DNA of 48,001 nucleotides, taken from contig NZ_JAFCJZ010000039.1 of the NCBI RefSeq assembly GCF_018130765.1, forward strand, positions 1-48,001. The letters are read 5' to 3'. The stretch is from Bradyrhizobium iriomotense (GTDB taxonomy: Bacteria > Pseudomonadota > Alphaproteobacteria > Rhizobiales > Xanthobacteraceae). Both the position numbers and the translations under genes were made by a program. Positions 32,701-41,260 of the stretch are shown here, one piece after another (position 1 is the first letter of the stretch; every line of letters starts with the position of its first letter). The notes under the pieces were generated by a model. It worked only from the letters and a program-made list of their open reading frames with translations, was not told the origin of the DNA and did no database searches.

Positions 32701-34203
32701 TCACCCCGCCGGCTGGTTGCCGGGCTGGCCTTTGGCCTGCGCGTCCAGCCGGCGTTGCAGCCGCCAGCTGCGAAAACCCCAGGCTCGCCATGCCAAGTCC
32801 TGCCGCTGACTTTCTACAAGCCGATCTCGACGTCCCGCAAGACAGTAATCACCCCCGCGCAGTGCGATGACCTTGTCGATCGCAGGCAGCGCCTGCGGGC
32901 CCAATGTGAGGAGGTAGTTGGCATCGATCTTCACGCCGTTCCCTCCCATTTCACTGCTGTGCTTCAGATTGTAGTCGGCAATGAACGCATCGAAGTTCAC
33001 CAGCGAAACACTGTACAGCACGATCGTTAACGCGATCAGATTGGCGCAGACGAGCCACCGATTGGACCGGTTGAGCGCGATGCGGGCGACGATCAGGATC
33101 AGTCCCAGCGCCACCAGCCCCATCCAGATGAAGGCGGCGATGCGCCAGTAGGTCAACATGTAGATGCCGACGTAGAGATCGAGCCGAAGGATGGAGGAGG
33201 CGACCAGCAGGACGTTCTGCCCGACCCAGAGATAGACCAGCGGCCGGATCACGTTCGACTTCCCCGCCGGTCCGCCCGGACGCATAGCCACCAGCACGAA
33301 GGCGGCGGCGAGCAGGGCGGTCACGATCAGCGGATAGGCGCCGCGATGGGCGTAGGCCGCATAGGTCATGTTGTCGGACAGCGCCACATGGCCCCAGAGA
33401 TAGATGCCGTCGAGAATGGACTGCGCCGCGAACAGCAGATTGAACAGGATCAGCGAGCGCAGGATGGCGGAGGGGCCTAGGAATTCGGGCGAGACGAGGG
33501 ACGGGAGCGGCGGCGGCTCCACGACATCGGTTTGGGCGGTTGCGGCAATCTTCCTGCGCCGCCAGCGCACGTGGATGAACGGCCAGACCAGCGCCAGCAT
33601 CAGGATCCAGAACAGCACGCGCGGGACGCTGACATATTCGAGGATGATCTTTGGATTGAGCAGCGAGACCCATTGCTCGATCACGGGATTGGCGGCAGCG
33701 AACAGCGCGACGAACACGATGCCCAGCACCACCGGCATCAGCCACAGCGCGATGCTGCGGGTGAACGCCGACATGTTGAAGACCTGAAGCGCGTCGGGGA
33801 AGAATCTGAAGGGGCCGAACAGGACGAAGTTTCGCAGCGCGCGGGCTCGGTCGGCAAGGCCAGTCGTTTCAGGATTGGTTGCCAGCAGCAGGGCGATGAC
33901 CAGCGCTGCAATGAGGATCAGGAACGAAAGCGTGTTGAGCTCTTCGATAACAGGCACGAGACCGAGGACGATGACGGCGGCACCGATCGCCGCACGGCGG
34001 ATGTCCAGGGATGCGTGGTTGGCGAGGAGCGAGGCGCAGATGATGGCGACCGCAAAGACGACCAGCGATAGCCCGGCCCGCTGGCCATAGAAGAGCCAGT
34101 CGGCGAGCGCGGCGAGCACCAGCGCCATCGCCAGCTTGACTGATACTGTCGAGGGCCTGATCGGTTGGATGTCCGTCGTCGGCGTCGTAGCCAGGCTCGT
34201 CAT
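32701..34203 (-). CDS. DUF4173/DUF4153-type polytopic membrane protein
   Basis: A 500-residue inner-membrane protein with roughly a dozen hydrophobic helices. The C-terminal segment NFDAFIADYNLKHSSE...DANYLLTLGPQALPAI is the characteristic ending of the DUF4153/DUF4173 family. It is the first gene of the operon with the regulator and kinase (12-bp gap). Function is unknown for the family. The ATG at 34203 is adopted; a TTG two codons earlier sits at better distance from AAAGG. It is divergent from the GH3 gene. Confidence 0.82.
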   Translation of the reverse strand: MTSLATTPTTDIQPIRPSTVSVKLAMALVLAALADWLFYGQRAGLSLVVFAVAIICASLLANHASLDIRRAAIGAAVIVLGLVPVIEELNTLSFLILIAALVIALLLATNPETTGLADRARALRNFVLFGPFRFFPDALQVFNMSAFTRSIALWLMPVVLGIVFVALFAAANPVIEQWVSLLNPKIILEYVSVPRVLFWILMLALVWPFIHVRWRRRKIAATAQTDVVEPPPLPSLVSPEFLGPSAILRSLILFNLLFAAQSILDGIYLWGHVALSDNMTYAAYAHRGAYPLIVTALLAAAFVLVAMRPGGPAGKSNVIRPLVYLWVGQNVLLVASSILRLDLYVGIYMLTYWRIAAFIWMGLVALGLILIVARIALNRSNRWLVCANLIALTIVLYSVSLVNFDAFIADYNLKHSSEMGGNGVKIDANYLLTLGPQALPAIDKVIALRGGDYCLAGRRDRLVESQRQDLAWRAWGFRSWRLQRRLDAQAKGQPGNQPAG

Positions 34204-34390
34204 ATGCAAATGACCTTTCGTGAATATCGATATCGTGCAGTCTGCACGGCGCTTGCGCAGAAGCCGGGGCCTTCGTCTGCATGGTTTCAGGAGTCTTTTG
34301 CAGTTTTCGTGCAGGTGCGCTTTTGCCTCTCGTACAGCGCAAATCGCCCTGATAGGTGCGATGCGTTCATCACCTTGGGCGTGACGCATC

Positions 34391-35734
34391 ATGCAATTCC
34401 TCGATCGCCTCGGTCTCATCCTGCTCTGGCTTGCCGCGCCACTTGCCGCATTCGCAGCGGCGAACAAGAACGATCCCTATCTGCTCGTGCTGCGCGGCAC
34501 CGGAAACATTGCGCTTGTCGCTGCAAGCATCCTCATCGTCATCGTCCTGCTGCGGAGAGGACGTTGGCACAGTCTCGCGGGCAAGCTGCTCGTCATGCTC
34601 TGGTGCCTGCCGCCGCTGCTGATGTCCGCCGCACATCTGAAGTTCGAGCTGCGCAAGCGCGATGTCCTTGCAGCCAACGCCGCCGAGGCGCGGCAGCTCG
34701 GGCCTCACTTCATGGTCGGCTATTCCTCCTTTCCCGAGGTCGCGCGCCTTGCCGAGCAGGGCCTGATTGGCGGTGTCTATGTCACCCGGCACAACATCCG
34801 CGGCCGGACCATCGAGGCGCTGCGTGCCGAGATCGCGGCGCTCCAGGACAGGCGGCGTGCAGCCGGCCTGCCGCCGCTGGTCGTGGCAGCGGACCAGGAG
34901 GGCGGGATCGTCGGGCATCTCGCGCCGCCGCTGACAAAGGTGCCGGCGCTGGCAACGCTCACCGGGCTTGCTCCTGATGACCAGCAGGCCAAGGCCGAAG
35001 AGTTCGGCCGCATCCACGGCCGCGAGCTCGCAGGCCTCGGCGTCAATCTCAATCTCGCGCCGGTGCTCGACCTCAAGCCGCCGCAGCGGCGCAATCGCCT
35101 CGATTTCCACACCCTGATCGGCCAGCGCGCGATCGCGACCGATCCCGTCGTCGTCAGCACGATCGCGAGCGCCTATGTCCGGGGGCTGGAGGAGTCAGGC
35201 GTCGGCGCCACGCTCAAGCATTTTCCCGGCATCGGCCGCGTGCGCACCGACACGCATCACTTCAGTGCCAGTCTCAACACGCCGGTGAAGGAGCTGGAGG
35301 CAACCGACTGGCTCCCGTTCCGCGAAGTGCTGTCGCATTCGCGCAGCGCCCTCATGGTCGGCCATGTCACGCTCACCGCCGTCGATCCCGACCGCGCCGC
35401 CTCGCATTCCAAGCGCGTTGTCGACGGGATCATCCGCGGCAAATGGGGCTACCAGGGCATGGTCATGACCGACGATCTCGTGATGGGCGCGATCTACCAG
35501 AACGACGTCTGCAAGGCCGTGGTCGAGGCGATCAATGCCGGCGTCGATTTGCTGCTGGTCGCCTATGACGGTGCACAGTTCTACCGGGTGTTTGCCTGTG
35601 CCCTGGAGGGATCGCGGCAGGGCAGGCTCGATGCGGCGATGTTGCATGCGAGCGCGGCGCGGTTGGAGCGCGGTTTTCCGACCGCGCAGGCGCGGGCCTC
35701 GTCAGGCGCAATCAGCCTCGCGCGCCGGAATTAG
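34391..35734 (+). CDS. membrane-anchored glycoside hydrolase family 3 (beta-N-acetylhexosaminidase-like)
   Basis: A 447-residue protein. Residues 1-80 contain about three hydrophobic helices; the rest is a GH3 TIM barrel of the NagZ type. Key elements are AADQEGG (166-172), KHFPGIGRVRTDTH (276-289) holding the Asp-His acid/base dyad, and the nucleophile Asp361 in VMTDDLVMGAI. Such enzymes release terminal N-acetylglucosamine from muropeptides or glycoconjugates. An anchored form differs from the soluble cytoplasmic NagZ and suggests action at the membrane face. Its stop overlaps the convergent binding-protein gene by 4 bases. Confidence 0.85.
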   Translation: MQFLDRLGLILLWLAAPLAAFAAANKNDPYLLVLRGTGNIALVAASILIVIVLLRRGRWHSLAGKLLVMLWCLPPLLMSAAHLKFELRKRDVLAANAAEARQLGPHFMVGYSSFPEVARLAEQGLIGGVYVTRHNIRGRTIEALRAEIAALQDRRRAAGLPPLVVAADQEGGIVGHLAPPLTKVPALATLTGLAPDDQQAKAEEFGRIHGRELAGLGVNLNLAPVLDLKPPQRRNRLDFHTLIGQRAIATDPVVVSTIASAYVRGLEESGVGATLKHFPGIGRVRTDTHHFSASLNTPVKELEATDWLPFREVLSHSRSALMVGHVTLTAVDPDRAASHSKRVVDGIIRGKWGYQGMVMTDDLVMGAIYQNDVCKAVVEAINAGVDLLLVAYDGAQFYRVFACALEGSRQGRLDAAMLHASAARLERGFPTAQARASSGAISLARRN

Positions 35735-37353
35735 CCCTTCGCGAACTGGCGGTAGTCCGGCTCGCGGTGAAACCAGAATTCGTAGCCGCTGACGCTCTTC
35801 TGCATGGCGACGTCGTGGATCGGCTGGTTGAGCGGAATGACGGGGACGTCGCGCATGCAGAGCGCGATGAAATCCTTCACCGTCTTGTCGTACTCCGCGG
35901 CATCCGTGGTGAAGCGCGCCTTGTCGATCAGCGCGTCCATCTCCTTGTTCTGGTAGGAGGAGATGTTGAAGATCGAGTTGTTGCCGTGGAAATTCCAGTA
36001 GAAGTAATATTCGGGATAATCCAGCCAGCCGCTGAAGCGGTTGAGCGCGAGCGGCAGCTCCTTCTTGTTCAGCGTCGTGCGCCAGTTCGCGCCCGGGATC
36101 TTTTCGATTCCCGCCTTGATGCCGATCTTGGCGAGGCTCTCCTGGATCAGGATGGCGGTCGGCTCGCCGACGGTGGCCGTGCCCGTGTCCAGCGACAGCG
36201 TCGTCTCCAGGCCGGATTCGAATCCTGCTTCCTTCAGCAGGGCTTTGGCCCTGTCGAGATCGGTGACGTAGGGAAACGGCTGCGGCCAGACCGGCTTTGA
36301 GACATCGGCGGATCCGCCATACATGGGAACGGCGCGCCCGAAGAAGGCGCTTGTTTGGATCTGCTCGTAGGGCATCGCCCAGGCGATGGCCTGACGCAGC
36401 TTGGCATTGTCGAACGGCGGCTTCGCCGTGTTCAGCGCCACATACCAGAGCGCATTCGGGATCGGCACGCCCGAGACCTTGACCTTGCCCTCTTTGATGA
36501 TCTGCTCGAAGTCACGCGGCGCAAAGCCGCTGGAGATATCGGCATCACCCCGTTCCAGCATGGCGCGGCGGGTGCCGGCGGAGGGGACGTCGCGCGCGAT
36601 CACGCGCTTCACCTTCGGCAGCGGTCCGCTCTTCCAGTCGTCGAAGCGCGTCAGCACGGTCTCGCTGCCGGGCTTCCAGCTCTCGATCTTGTAGGCGCCG
36701 CCGCCGGCCTCGTTGGTCTTTAGCCACGCCAGCGCCCACGGGTCTTCCGGCGTCGCGTTCTTCTTTGCCAGTTCGGAATTGATGATGAAGGGCACGACGA
36801 CGGCGACGTTGAACAGCAGCATCTTGTCCTTGCGGACATAGTCGATGCGGAAGGTGTAATCGTCGACCACCACGAACTGCTCGGGCTTGTCCAGCGATCC
36901 CGCCGACATCTGGAAGGTCGGGAAGCCGCCGACCTTCACGGCGCGGTCGAACGACCATTTGACGTCTCTCGCGGTGACCGGTGTGCCGTCGTGGAATTTC
37001 GCGTCCTTGCGAAGCCTAAAGGTGCAGGACATGCCGTCGGCCGCGACCTCCCAGCTTTCAGCGAGTTCAGGCGCGAGCTTCTCACGGTCGTACGAGATCG
37101 TGCCGTCGGGCAGCGTCTTGGAGGCATAGGTCAGCAGGCGGTCGTAGCAATTCCAGGACAGGCCATTGACCGTCTGGTTGGAGCCGACGCCCTGCATGTC
37201 CAACGAGTTCGGCCCGAGCTCCTGCACCACCAGCAGCGTCTCGGCGCGGCCCTGCGCCCAGGCGAGCCGTGGAGCGAACGCTGTCATTCCGCCCGCGCTC
37301 AGGCCGCCGAGCACCAGATTGCGGCGGCTGATGTCGAAAGGTGATGCGCTCAT
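35731..37353 (-). CDS. ABC transporter substrate-binding protein, peptide/opine (SBP5) type, Tat-exported
   Basis: A 540-residue periplasmic receptor of the dipeptide/oligopeptide/nickel class. The N-terminus holds a twin-arginine motif (SRRNLVLG, residues 9-16) followed by a hydrophobic stretch, so export is probably by Tat. Family segments include LAESWEVAADGMSCTFRLRK and KFHDGTPVTARDVKWSFDR. The ATG at 37353 has AGAGG upstream. It follows the hydantoinase gene by 95 bp on the same strand, which hints that the ligand could be a hydantoin, ureide or N-carbamoyl compound. The permease and ATPase genes are not in the window. Confidence 0.9.
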   Translation of the reverse strand: MSASPFDISRRNLVLGGLSAGGMTAFAPRLAWAQGRAETLLVVQELGPNSLDMQGVGSNQTVNGLSWNCYDRLLTYASKTLPDGTISYDREKLAPELAESWEVAADGMSCTFRLRKDAKFHDGTPVTARDVKWSFDRAVKVGGFPTFQMSAGSLDKPEQFVVVDDYTFRIDYVRKDKMLLFNVAVVVPFIINSELAKKNATPEDPWALAWLKTNEAGGGAYKIESWKPGSETVLTRFDDWKSGPLPKVKRVIARDVPSAGTRRAMLERGDADISSGFAPRDFEQIIKEGKVKVSGVPIPNALWYVALNTAKPPFDNAKLRQAIAWAMPYEQIQTSAFFGRAVPMYGGSADVSKPVWPQPFPYVTDLDRAKALLKEAGFESGLETTLSLDTGTATVGEPTAILIQESLAKIGIKAGIEKIPGANWRTTLNKKELPLALNRFSGWLDYPEYYFYWNFHGNNSIFNISSYQNKEMDALIDKARFTTDAAEYDKTVKDFIALCMRDVPVIPLNQPIHDVAMQKSVSGYEFWFHREPDYRQFAKG

Positions 37354-37448
37354 TGGTGCCTCTTTTGGGAGAAATCTGCGATGTAAAGAGGCAAGGCGCA
37401 TGCCAGCAGCCGCGCTTCACTGCGTCGCATCCTGCGAATCGCCTTCCG

Positions 37449-38903
37449 CTACGGCGTCACCGCGCCGCGCGAAACCGCGCGCGGGGCGGTCAGCTCTTTC
37501 CACGTCGAATTCGCGACATGCACCGACGAGAAGGCGGGACGTTCGACGTAACGGCCGTCGCCGGCTTCGGCGCGCAGATCGCCCGCCTTCCAGACGACGC
37601 GGCCGCGCGACAGCGTCGCGGCCGGCCCGCCGGTGCAGGAAAAGCCTTCGAACACGTTGTAATCGATCTTGCTCATCTGCCGCTTGGCGCTGATGGTCTT
37701 GCTCGCCTTGGGATCCCACACCACGATGTCGGCATCCGAGCCGACGGCGATCGCGCCTTTGCGCGGATAGATGTTGAGGATGCGGGCGATGTTCGCCGAG
37801 GTCACGGCGACGAATTCCTCTTTCGTCAGGCGCCCCGTGGCGACGCCTGCGGTCCACAATAGCGCCAGGCGATCTTCGAGGCCGCCGGTGCCGTTCGGGA
37901 TTTTTCTGAAATCGCCGAGCCCGAACCGTTTCTGCTCGGTGGTGAAAGCGCAGTGGTCTGTCGCGACCACCTGGAGCGAGCCGGATTGCAGGCCGGCCCA
38001 GAGACTATCCTGGTGCTGTTTGTCGCGGAACGGCGGCGACATCACGCGCTGTGCGGAATGATCCCAGTCCTTGTTCTGGTACTCGCCGGCGTCGAGCAGC
38101 AGATGCTGGATCAGCGGCTCGCCATAGACGCGCTTGCCCGCCGCCCGTGCCCGCGCGATCGCCTCATGCGCCTCGCGGCAGCTGGTGTGCACGATATAGA
38201 CCGGCGTGCCGGTCATATCAGCGATCATGATGGCGCGGTTGGTGGCTTCGCCCTCGACCTCCGGTGGCCGTGAATAGGCGTGTCCCTCGGGGCCGGTGAC
38301 GCCGCGCGCGATCAGCGCTTCCTGCATCAGGGCGACGACGTCGCCGTTCTCTGCGTGCACCACCGGCATGGCGCCGAGATGGGCGCAGCGCGCGAACGAG
38401 TTGTAGAGCTCGTCGTCGTTCACCATCAGCGCGCCCTTGTAGGCCATGAAATGCTTGAAGGTGTTGATGCCGTAGGTTTTGACCACGGTCTCCATCTCGT
38501 CAAAAATCTGCTTCGACCACGACGTCACCGCCATGTGGAAGCCGTAGTCGCTGGCCGCCTTCTCGGATTTGTGCCGCCACTCCTGATAGGCCGCGAGCAT
38601 GGACTGGCCAGGATCGGGCAGGCAAAAATCCACCACCATGGTGGTGCCGCCGGTCAGCGCCGCCTTTGTTCCCGACTCGAAATCGTCGGCGGTCACCGTG
38701 CCCATGAACGGCATTTCGAGATGGGTGTGCGGATCGATCCCGCCCGGAATGACGTAGGCGCCTCCGGCATCGACGATCTCGGTGCCTATGGGCGCCTCGA
38801 TCGACGTGCCCACCGCGACGATGGTCTCGCCCTCGATCAGCACGTCCGCGCGGCGCGAATGATCGTGATTGACGACGGTGCCGCCGCGGATGAGGAGGGG
38901 CAT
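37449..38903 (-). CDS. D-hydantoinase/dihydropyrimidinase
   Basis: A 484-residue zinc amidohydrolase that opens cyclic diamides (dihydropyrimidines, 5-substituted hydantoins). All metal ligands are visible: His59 and His61 (DPHTHLEMP), the carboxylated Lys150 (FKHFMAYKG), His183 (HAEN), His239 (VHTS) and Asp316 (ATDHCAF). Length matches the family. ATG at 38903 with GGAG upstream. The downstream peptide-type binding protein may deliver the substrate. No carbamoylase gene is adjacent, so the pathway partner must be elsewhere. Confidence 0.92.
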   Translation of the reverse strand: MPLLIRGGTVVNHDHSRRADVLIEGETIVAVGTSIEAPIGTEIVDAGGAYVIPGGIDPHTHLEMPFMGTVTADDFESGTKAALTGGTTMVVDFCLPDPGQSMLAAYQEWRHKSEKAASDYGFHMAVTSWSKQIFDEMETVVKTYGINTFKHFMAYKGALMVNDDELYNSFARCAHLGAMPVVHAENGDVVALMQEALIARGVTGPEGHAYSRPPEVEGEATNRAIMIADMTGTPVYIVHTSCREAHEAIARARAAGKRVYGEPLIQHLLLDAGEYQNKDWDHSAQRVMSPPFRDKQHQDSLWAGLQSGSLQVVATDHCAFTTEQKRFGLGDFRKIPNGTGGLEDRLALLWTAGVATGRLTKEEFVAVTSANIARILNIYPRKGAIAVGSDADIVVWDPKASKTISAKRQMSKIDYNVFEGFSCTGGPAATLSRGRVVWKAGDLRAEAGDGRYVERPAFSSVHVANSTWKELTAPRAVSRGAVTP

Positions 38904-38999
38904 GAGAGACTCCGGGGAGAGGTGAGGGACGGCCCAAAGGCTAAGCGCGCTACTCGCGATGCGACAGGCGAAATTTTAGTCAGCCGCCGCCGATCCTTT

Positions 39000-39611
39000 T
39001 CACTCCTCGCGCGCGACCAGTCCGTCGATCATCGCGCGGACGAGGCCCGCGATCTCCTTGCGCAGCGCCGGCAGGGGAACGGCGACCAGCCTTTGCTCCA
39101 ACCCCAGCGCCACCATGCCGTGCACGGCCGAGAACAGGCTGCGCGCGGTGATGCCGAGCTGCTCCTGGCCGCGCTTGGGCAGGAGCAGCGCCAGCGGATG
39201 ATGGATGTGGCGAAACAGCTGCAGCTGGTCGTTGACGGACCAGTCGGGGAGGATCTTGTCGGCCGCCATGCGGTGCTCGAACAGCGCGCGCCAGAGCTCG
39301 AGGTTTTCGGCGGCGAAATCGCAATAGGCAATGGCGATGCGGACCAGCGTCTCCTGTGGCGAAGGATCACCCGCGCTTTCCGCCGCGCTGAGTGCTTCGT
39401 CGAGGCGATGCAGGGTGCGCGAGCCGACGCGCAGGACCAGCTCGTCCACGTCAGTGACGAGATTGTAGACCGCGCCATTGGCGCAGCCGATCTCCCGGGC
39501 CAGATCGCGGGTTTTCAGGCCCACCAACCCCCGCTCAGCGATCATCCGCTCGGCCGCCTGGATCAGGTCGATCCGCAATTTCTCTCGACGTTCCAGAGCT
39601 TTAGACATCAT
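39000..39611 (-). CDS. TetR/AcrR-family repressor of the pspA-yiaA operon
   Basis: A 203-residue regulator with an N-terminal helix-turn-helix (LKTRDLAREIGCANGAVYNL, about 32-51) and a WHG-type C-terminal ligand or dimerisation domain (IHHPLALLL, LFSAVHGMVALGL). Two adjacent ATGs (39611, 39608) are possible. It is divergent from pspA, and the 100 bp between them carries three palindromes of one consensus, so it very likely represses both pspA-yiaA and itself. The inducer is unknown; the domain type usually binds small hydrophobic molecules. Confidence 0.9.
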   Translation of the reverse strand: MMSKALERREKLRIDLIQAAERMIAERGLVGLKTRDLAREIGCANGAVYNLVTDVDELVLRVGSRTLHRLDEALSAAESAGDPSPQETLVRIAIAYCDFAAENLELWRALFEHRMAADKILPDWSVNDQLQLFRHIHHPLALLLPKRGQEQLGITARSLFSAVHGMVALGLEQRLVAVPLPALRKEIAGLVRAMIDGLVAREE

Positions 39612-39622
39612 TAACCAGATTC

Positions 39623-39637
39623 TTGAGCGTCGCTCAA
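39623..39637. promoter_or_regulatory. operator O1 for the TetR regulator
   Basis: TTGAGCGTCGCTCAA is a perfect palindrome, 12 bases upstream of the tetR start. It fits the shared consensus WTGARC-N3-GYTCAW. Confidence 0.7.
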
Positions 39638-39644
39638 ATATTTA

Positions 39645-39659
39645 TTGAACGATGTTCAA
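39645..39659. promoter_or_regulatory. operator O2 for the TetR regulator
   Basis: TTGAACGATGTTCAA has perfect 6-base arms. Its centre is 22 bases (two helical turns) from O1, and it contains the -35 box of the predicted pspA promoter. Confidence 0.7.
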
Positions 39660-39674
39660 TTTTCCTGCTACAAA
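39645..39674 (+). promoter_or_regulatory. predicted pspA promoter
   Basis: TTGAAC (39645-39650), an 18-base spacer and TACAAA (39669-39674). The start would fall near 39681, at the edge of O3. Repressor bound at O2 and O3 would cover both the -35 box and the start site. Confidence 0.5.
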
Positions 39675-39679
39675 GCATC

Positions 39680-39696
39680 TATGAGCAACGCTCATA
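39680..39696. promoter_or_regulatory. operator O3 for the TetR regulator
   Basis: TATGAGCAACGCTCATA has 7-base arms around AAC. It lies 15 bases before the pspA start codon and fits the same consensus as O1 and O2. Confidence 0.7.
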
Positions 39697-39711
39697 AACA
39701 GGGAGCTGTAG

Positions 39712-40407
39712 ATGTTCAAGACAGTCGTGACACTTTTCCGCGGCAGCGTGGCCGCAGCAGGCGAGGAGCTGGAGGACCGTACGGCCCTTTTGATCCTCGA
39801 CCAGCAGATGCGCGATGCCGCCGCCGCCCTCGAACGCAGCAAGCGGACGCTGGCGCTGGCGATTGCGCAGGACCAGCAGGAGGGCCGCAAGCTCGAGGCG
39901 ACCCTCGCCCGTATCACCGATCTCGAGACCCGCGCGGTGGCGGCGCTCGATGGCGGCCGTGAGGATCTCGCCAAGGAAGCGGCTGAGGCCATCGCGGGTC
40001 TCGAAGCCGACCGCGATGCGGCGATGACGGCACGCGCGCTGTTCGCAACCGAGATTGCGCGGCTGAAGCGCCACGTCGCGACCGCGCAGGTTCGCATTAC
40101 CGAGCTCGATCGCGGCCGCCGCCTCGCCCGTGCGTCGGAAGCGGTGCGCTCGCTTCGCCGCAGCGGCATCGAGGCGGCGCGTCCCTACGAATCCACGCTG
40201 CCGGAGGCCGAGAGCACCTTGAGGCGTCTGCGCGAGCGCCAGATGGAAGCCCAGGCTGCCGACGACGCGCTGGTCGAGCTCGATGCGGCCACGGGTCCCC
40301 TCGCTACTGCCGAGAGACTCGCCGAGCAGGGCTTTGGCCCCCGGCTCAAGACGACCGCGGACGACGTGCTGGCACGGCTGAAGTCCAAGCGCACGCCGAC
40401 AGCCTGA
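39712..40407 (+). CDS. pspA: PspA/IM30-family membrane-stress protein
   Basis: A 231-residue coiled-coil protein of the ESCRT-III-like PspA/Vipp1 family, which coats and repairs stressed inner membrane. It begins MFKTVVTLFRGSVAAAGEELED, typical of the family, and is nearly all helical with Ala/Glu/Arg-rich heptads. The ATG has GGGAG 6 bases upstream. It is followed by yiaA after 40 bp. Control differs from enterobacteria: there is no pspF or sigma-54 promoter, and a TetR repressor with three operators is divergent. Confidence 0.9.
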   Translation: MFKTVVTLFRGSVAAAGEELEDRTALLILDQQMRDAAAALERSKRTLALAIAQDQQEGRKLEATLARITDLETRAVAALDGGREDLAKEAAEAIAGLEADRDAAMTARALFATEIARLKRHVATAQVRITELDRGRRLARASEAVRSLRRSGIEAARPYESTLPEAESTLRRLRERQMEAQAADDALVELDAATGPLATAERLAEQGFGPRLKTTADDVLARLKSKRTPTA

Positions 40408-40447
40408 ACCCAGATTGCATCATCATTTAAACCAACAGGAGATCATC

Positions 40448-40723
40448 ATGAACCAGAACGGCCAGCCCCATAGCAGCGCCTGGGTCACCTTCACCTACGT
40501 GTCCTTCGCGGCCTCCGCCTTCCTCGTCGCCATCGGCGTCTTCTTCCTGCCGATCGATCTCTGGATGAAAGGCTATCTCGCGATGGGCATCGTGATGCTG
40601 ATCCAGACCTGCATCACACTGACCAAGACCGTGCGCGACAATCACGAGAGCAGCCGGTTGATGAACCGCATCGAGGATGCCAAGGCCGAGCGTCTGCTGA
40701 TGGAGGTTTCCAAGGCGGCTTGA
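40448..40723 (+). CDS. YiaA/YiaB-type two-helix inner-membrane protein
   Basis: A 91-residue protein with two transmembrane helices (about 12-34 and 40-60) separated by LPIDLWMKGYLA, as in the YiaAB domain, and a charged helical C-terminus (RLMNRIEDAKAERLLMEVSK). The ATG at 40448 has AGGAG 7 bases upstream. It forms an operon with pspA and probably acts as its membrane partner in place of PspB/PspC; that role is inferred from position. Confidence 0.85.
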   Translation: MNQNGQPHSSAWVTFTYVSFAASAFLVAIGVFFLPIDLWMKGYLAMGIVMLIQTCITLTKTVRDNHESSRLMNRIEDAKAERLLMEVSKAA

Positions 40724-40763
40724 AGAGAGAACGTGGAGAAGTGTGAAGCATGTGCAACATGCG

Positions 40764-40789
40764 GCGGCGGATGCCCGAGCATCCGCCGC
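40764..40789 (+). terminator. terminator-like hairpin after the pspA operon
   Basis: A perfect 11-bp stem (GCGGCGGATGC with its complement) and a CCGA loop, 40 bp past the yiaA stop, followed by TTAT only. The weak T-run lowers confidence. Confidence 0.6.
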
Positions 40790-40883
40790 TTATGTGATTG
40801 TCGAGGTTTAAGCCGGCATTGCCGATTGAGATTCCAACGCAGGTGCGATATGGCTCTCGCGCTTTCAGAGGCGGAGACGAGCT

Positions 40884-41090
40884 TTGTCGAAACAATCCCT
40901 GCGTGAAGAGGCCGAGCGCCTGATCCGCGAATCGATGGAAAAGAAGACCATCGTCGTCAAGCAGGGCACGACCCGCATCGAGGCGGTCTGCGGCAAGTGC
41001 GGCGCGCCGAACCGGGTGCAGGCGGAAAAAGGCCAGACCCGCGTCAAGTTCGCCTGCAAGAACTGCGGGCACAAGCAAGAGACGTTGTAG
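40884..41090 (+). CDS. small zinc-ribbon protein
   Basis: A 68-residue protein. An N-terminal amphipathic helix (REEAERLIRESMEKK) precedes a C4 zinc ribbon: Cys36, Cys39, Cys58 and Cys61 (CGKC and CKNC). It starts at a TTG (40884) with GGAG 7 bases upstream; the only ATG in frame would remove the helix. It could bind nucleic acid or protein; nothing in the context decides. It lies behind the pspA operon but after a terminator-like hairpin. Confidence 0.75.
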   Translation: MSKQSLREEAERLIRESMEKKTIVVKQGTTRIEAVCGKCGAPNRVQAEKGQTRVKFACKNCGHKQETL

Positions 41091-41109
41091 GACGTTCGCG
41101 CTATCATAC

Positions 41110-41250
41110 CCTCTCCCCTTGTGCGAGAGGGTGGCTTCGCGGAACGCGAAGCCGAGGGGTCTCTCTCTCCGCGAGTCACTCCGGCAGTCAATTCGGGGAT
41201 AGATACCCCTCATCCGGCGCTTCGCGCCACCTTCTCCCACAAGGGGAGAA
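41110..41250. repeat. GC-rich intergenic repeat
   Basis: CTCTCCCCTTGTGCGAGAGGG at the left and CTTCTCCCACAAGGGGAGAAG at the right are self-complementary units, with a GCTTCGCG/CGCGAAGC hairpin between. It fills the gap between convergent genes and resembles widespread Bradyrhizobium repeats. Confidence 0.65.
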
Positions 41251-41260
41251 GGGAAGAAGC

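Noticed and set aside
39645..39659. GAAC-GAT-GTTC as a LexA box before pspA
   Set aside because: Alphaproteobacterial LexA binds the direct repeat GTTC-N7-GTTC; this is an inverted repeat with N3, and two sister sites match each other instead.
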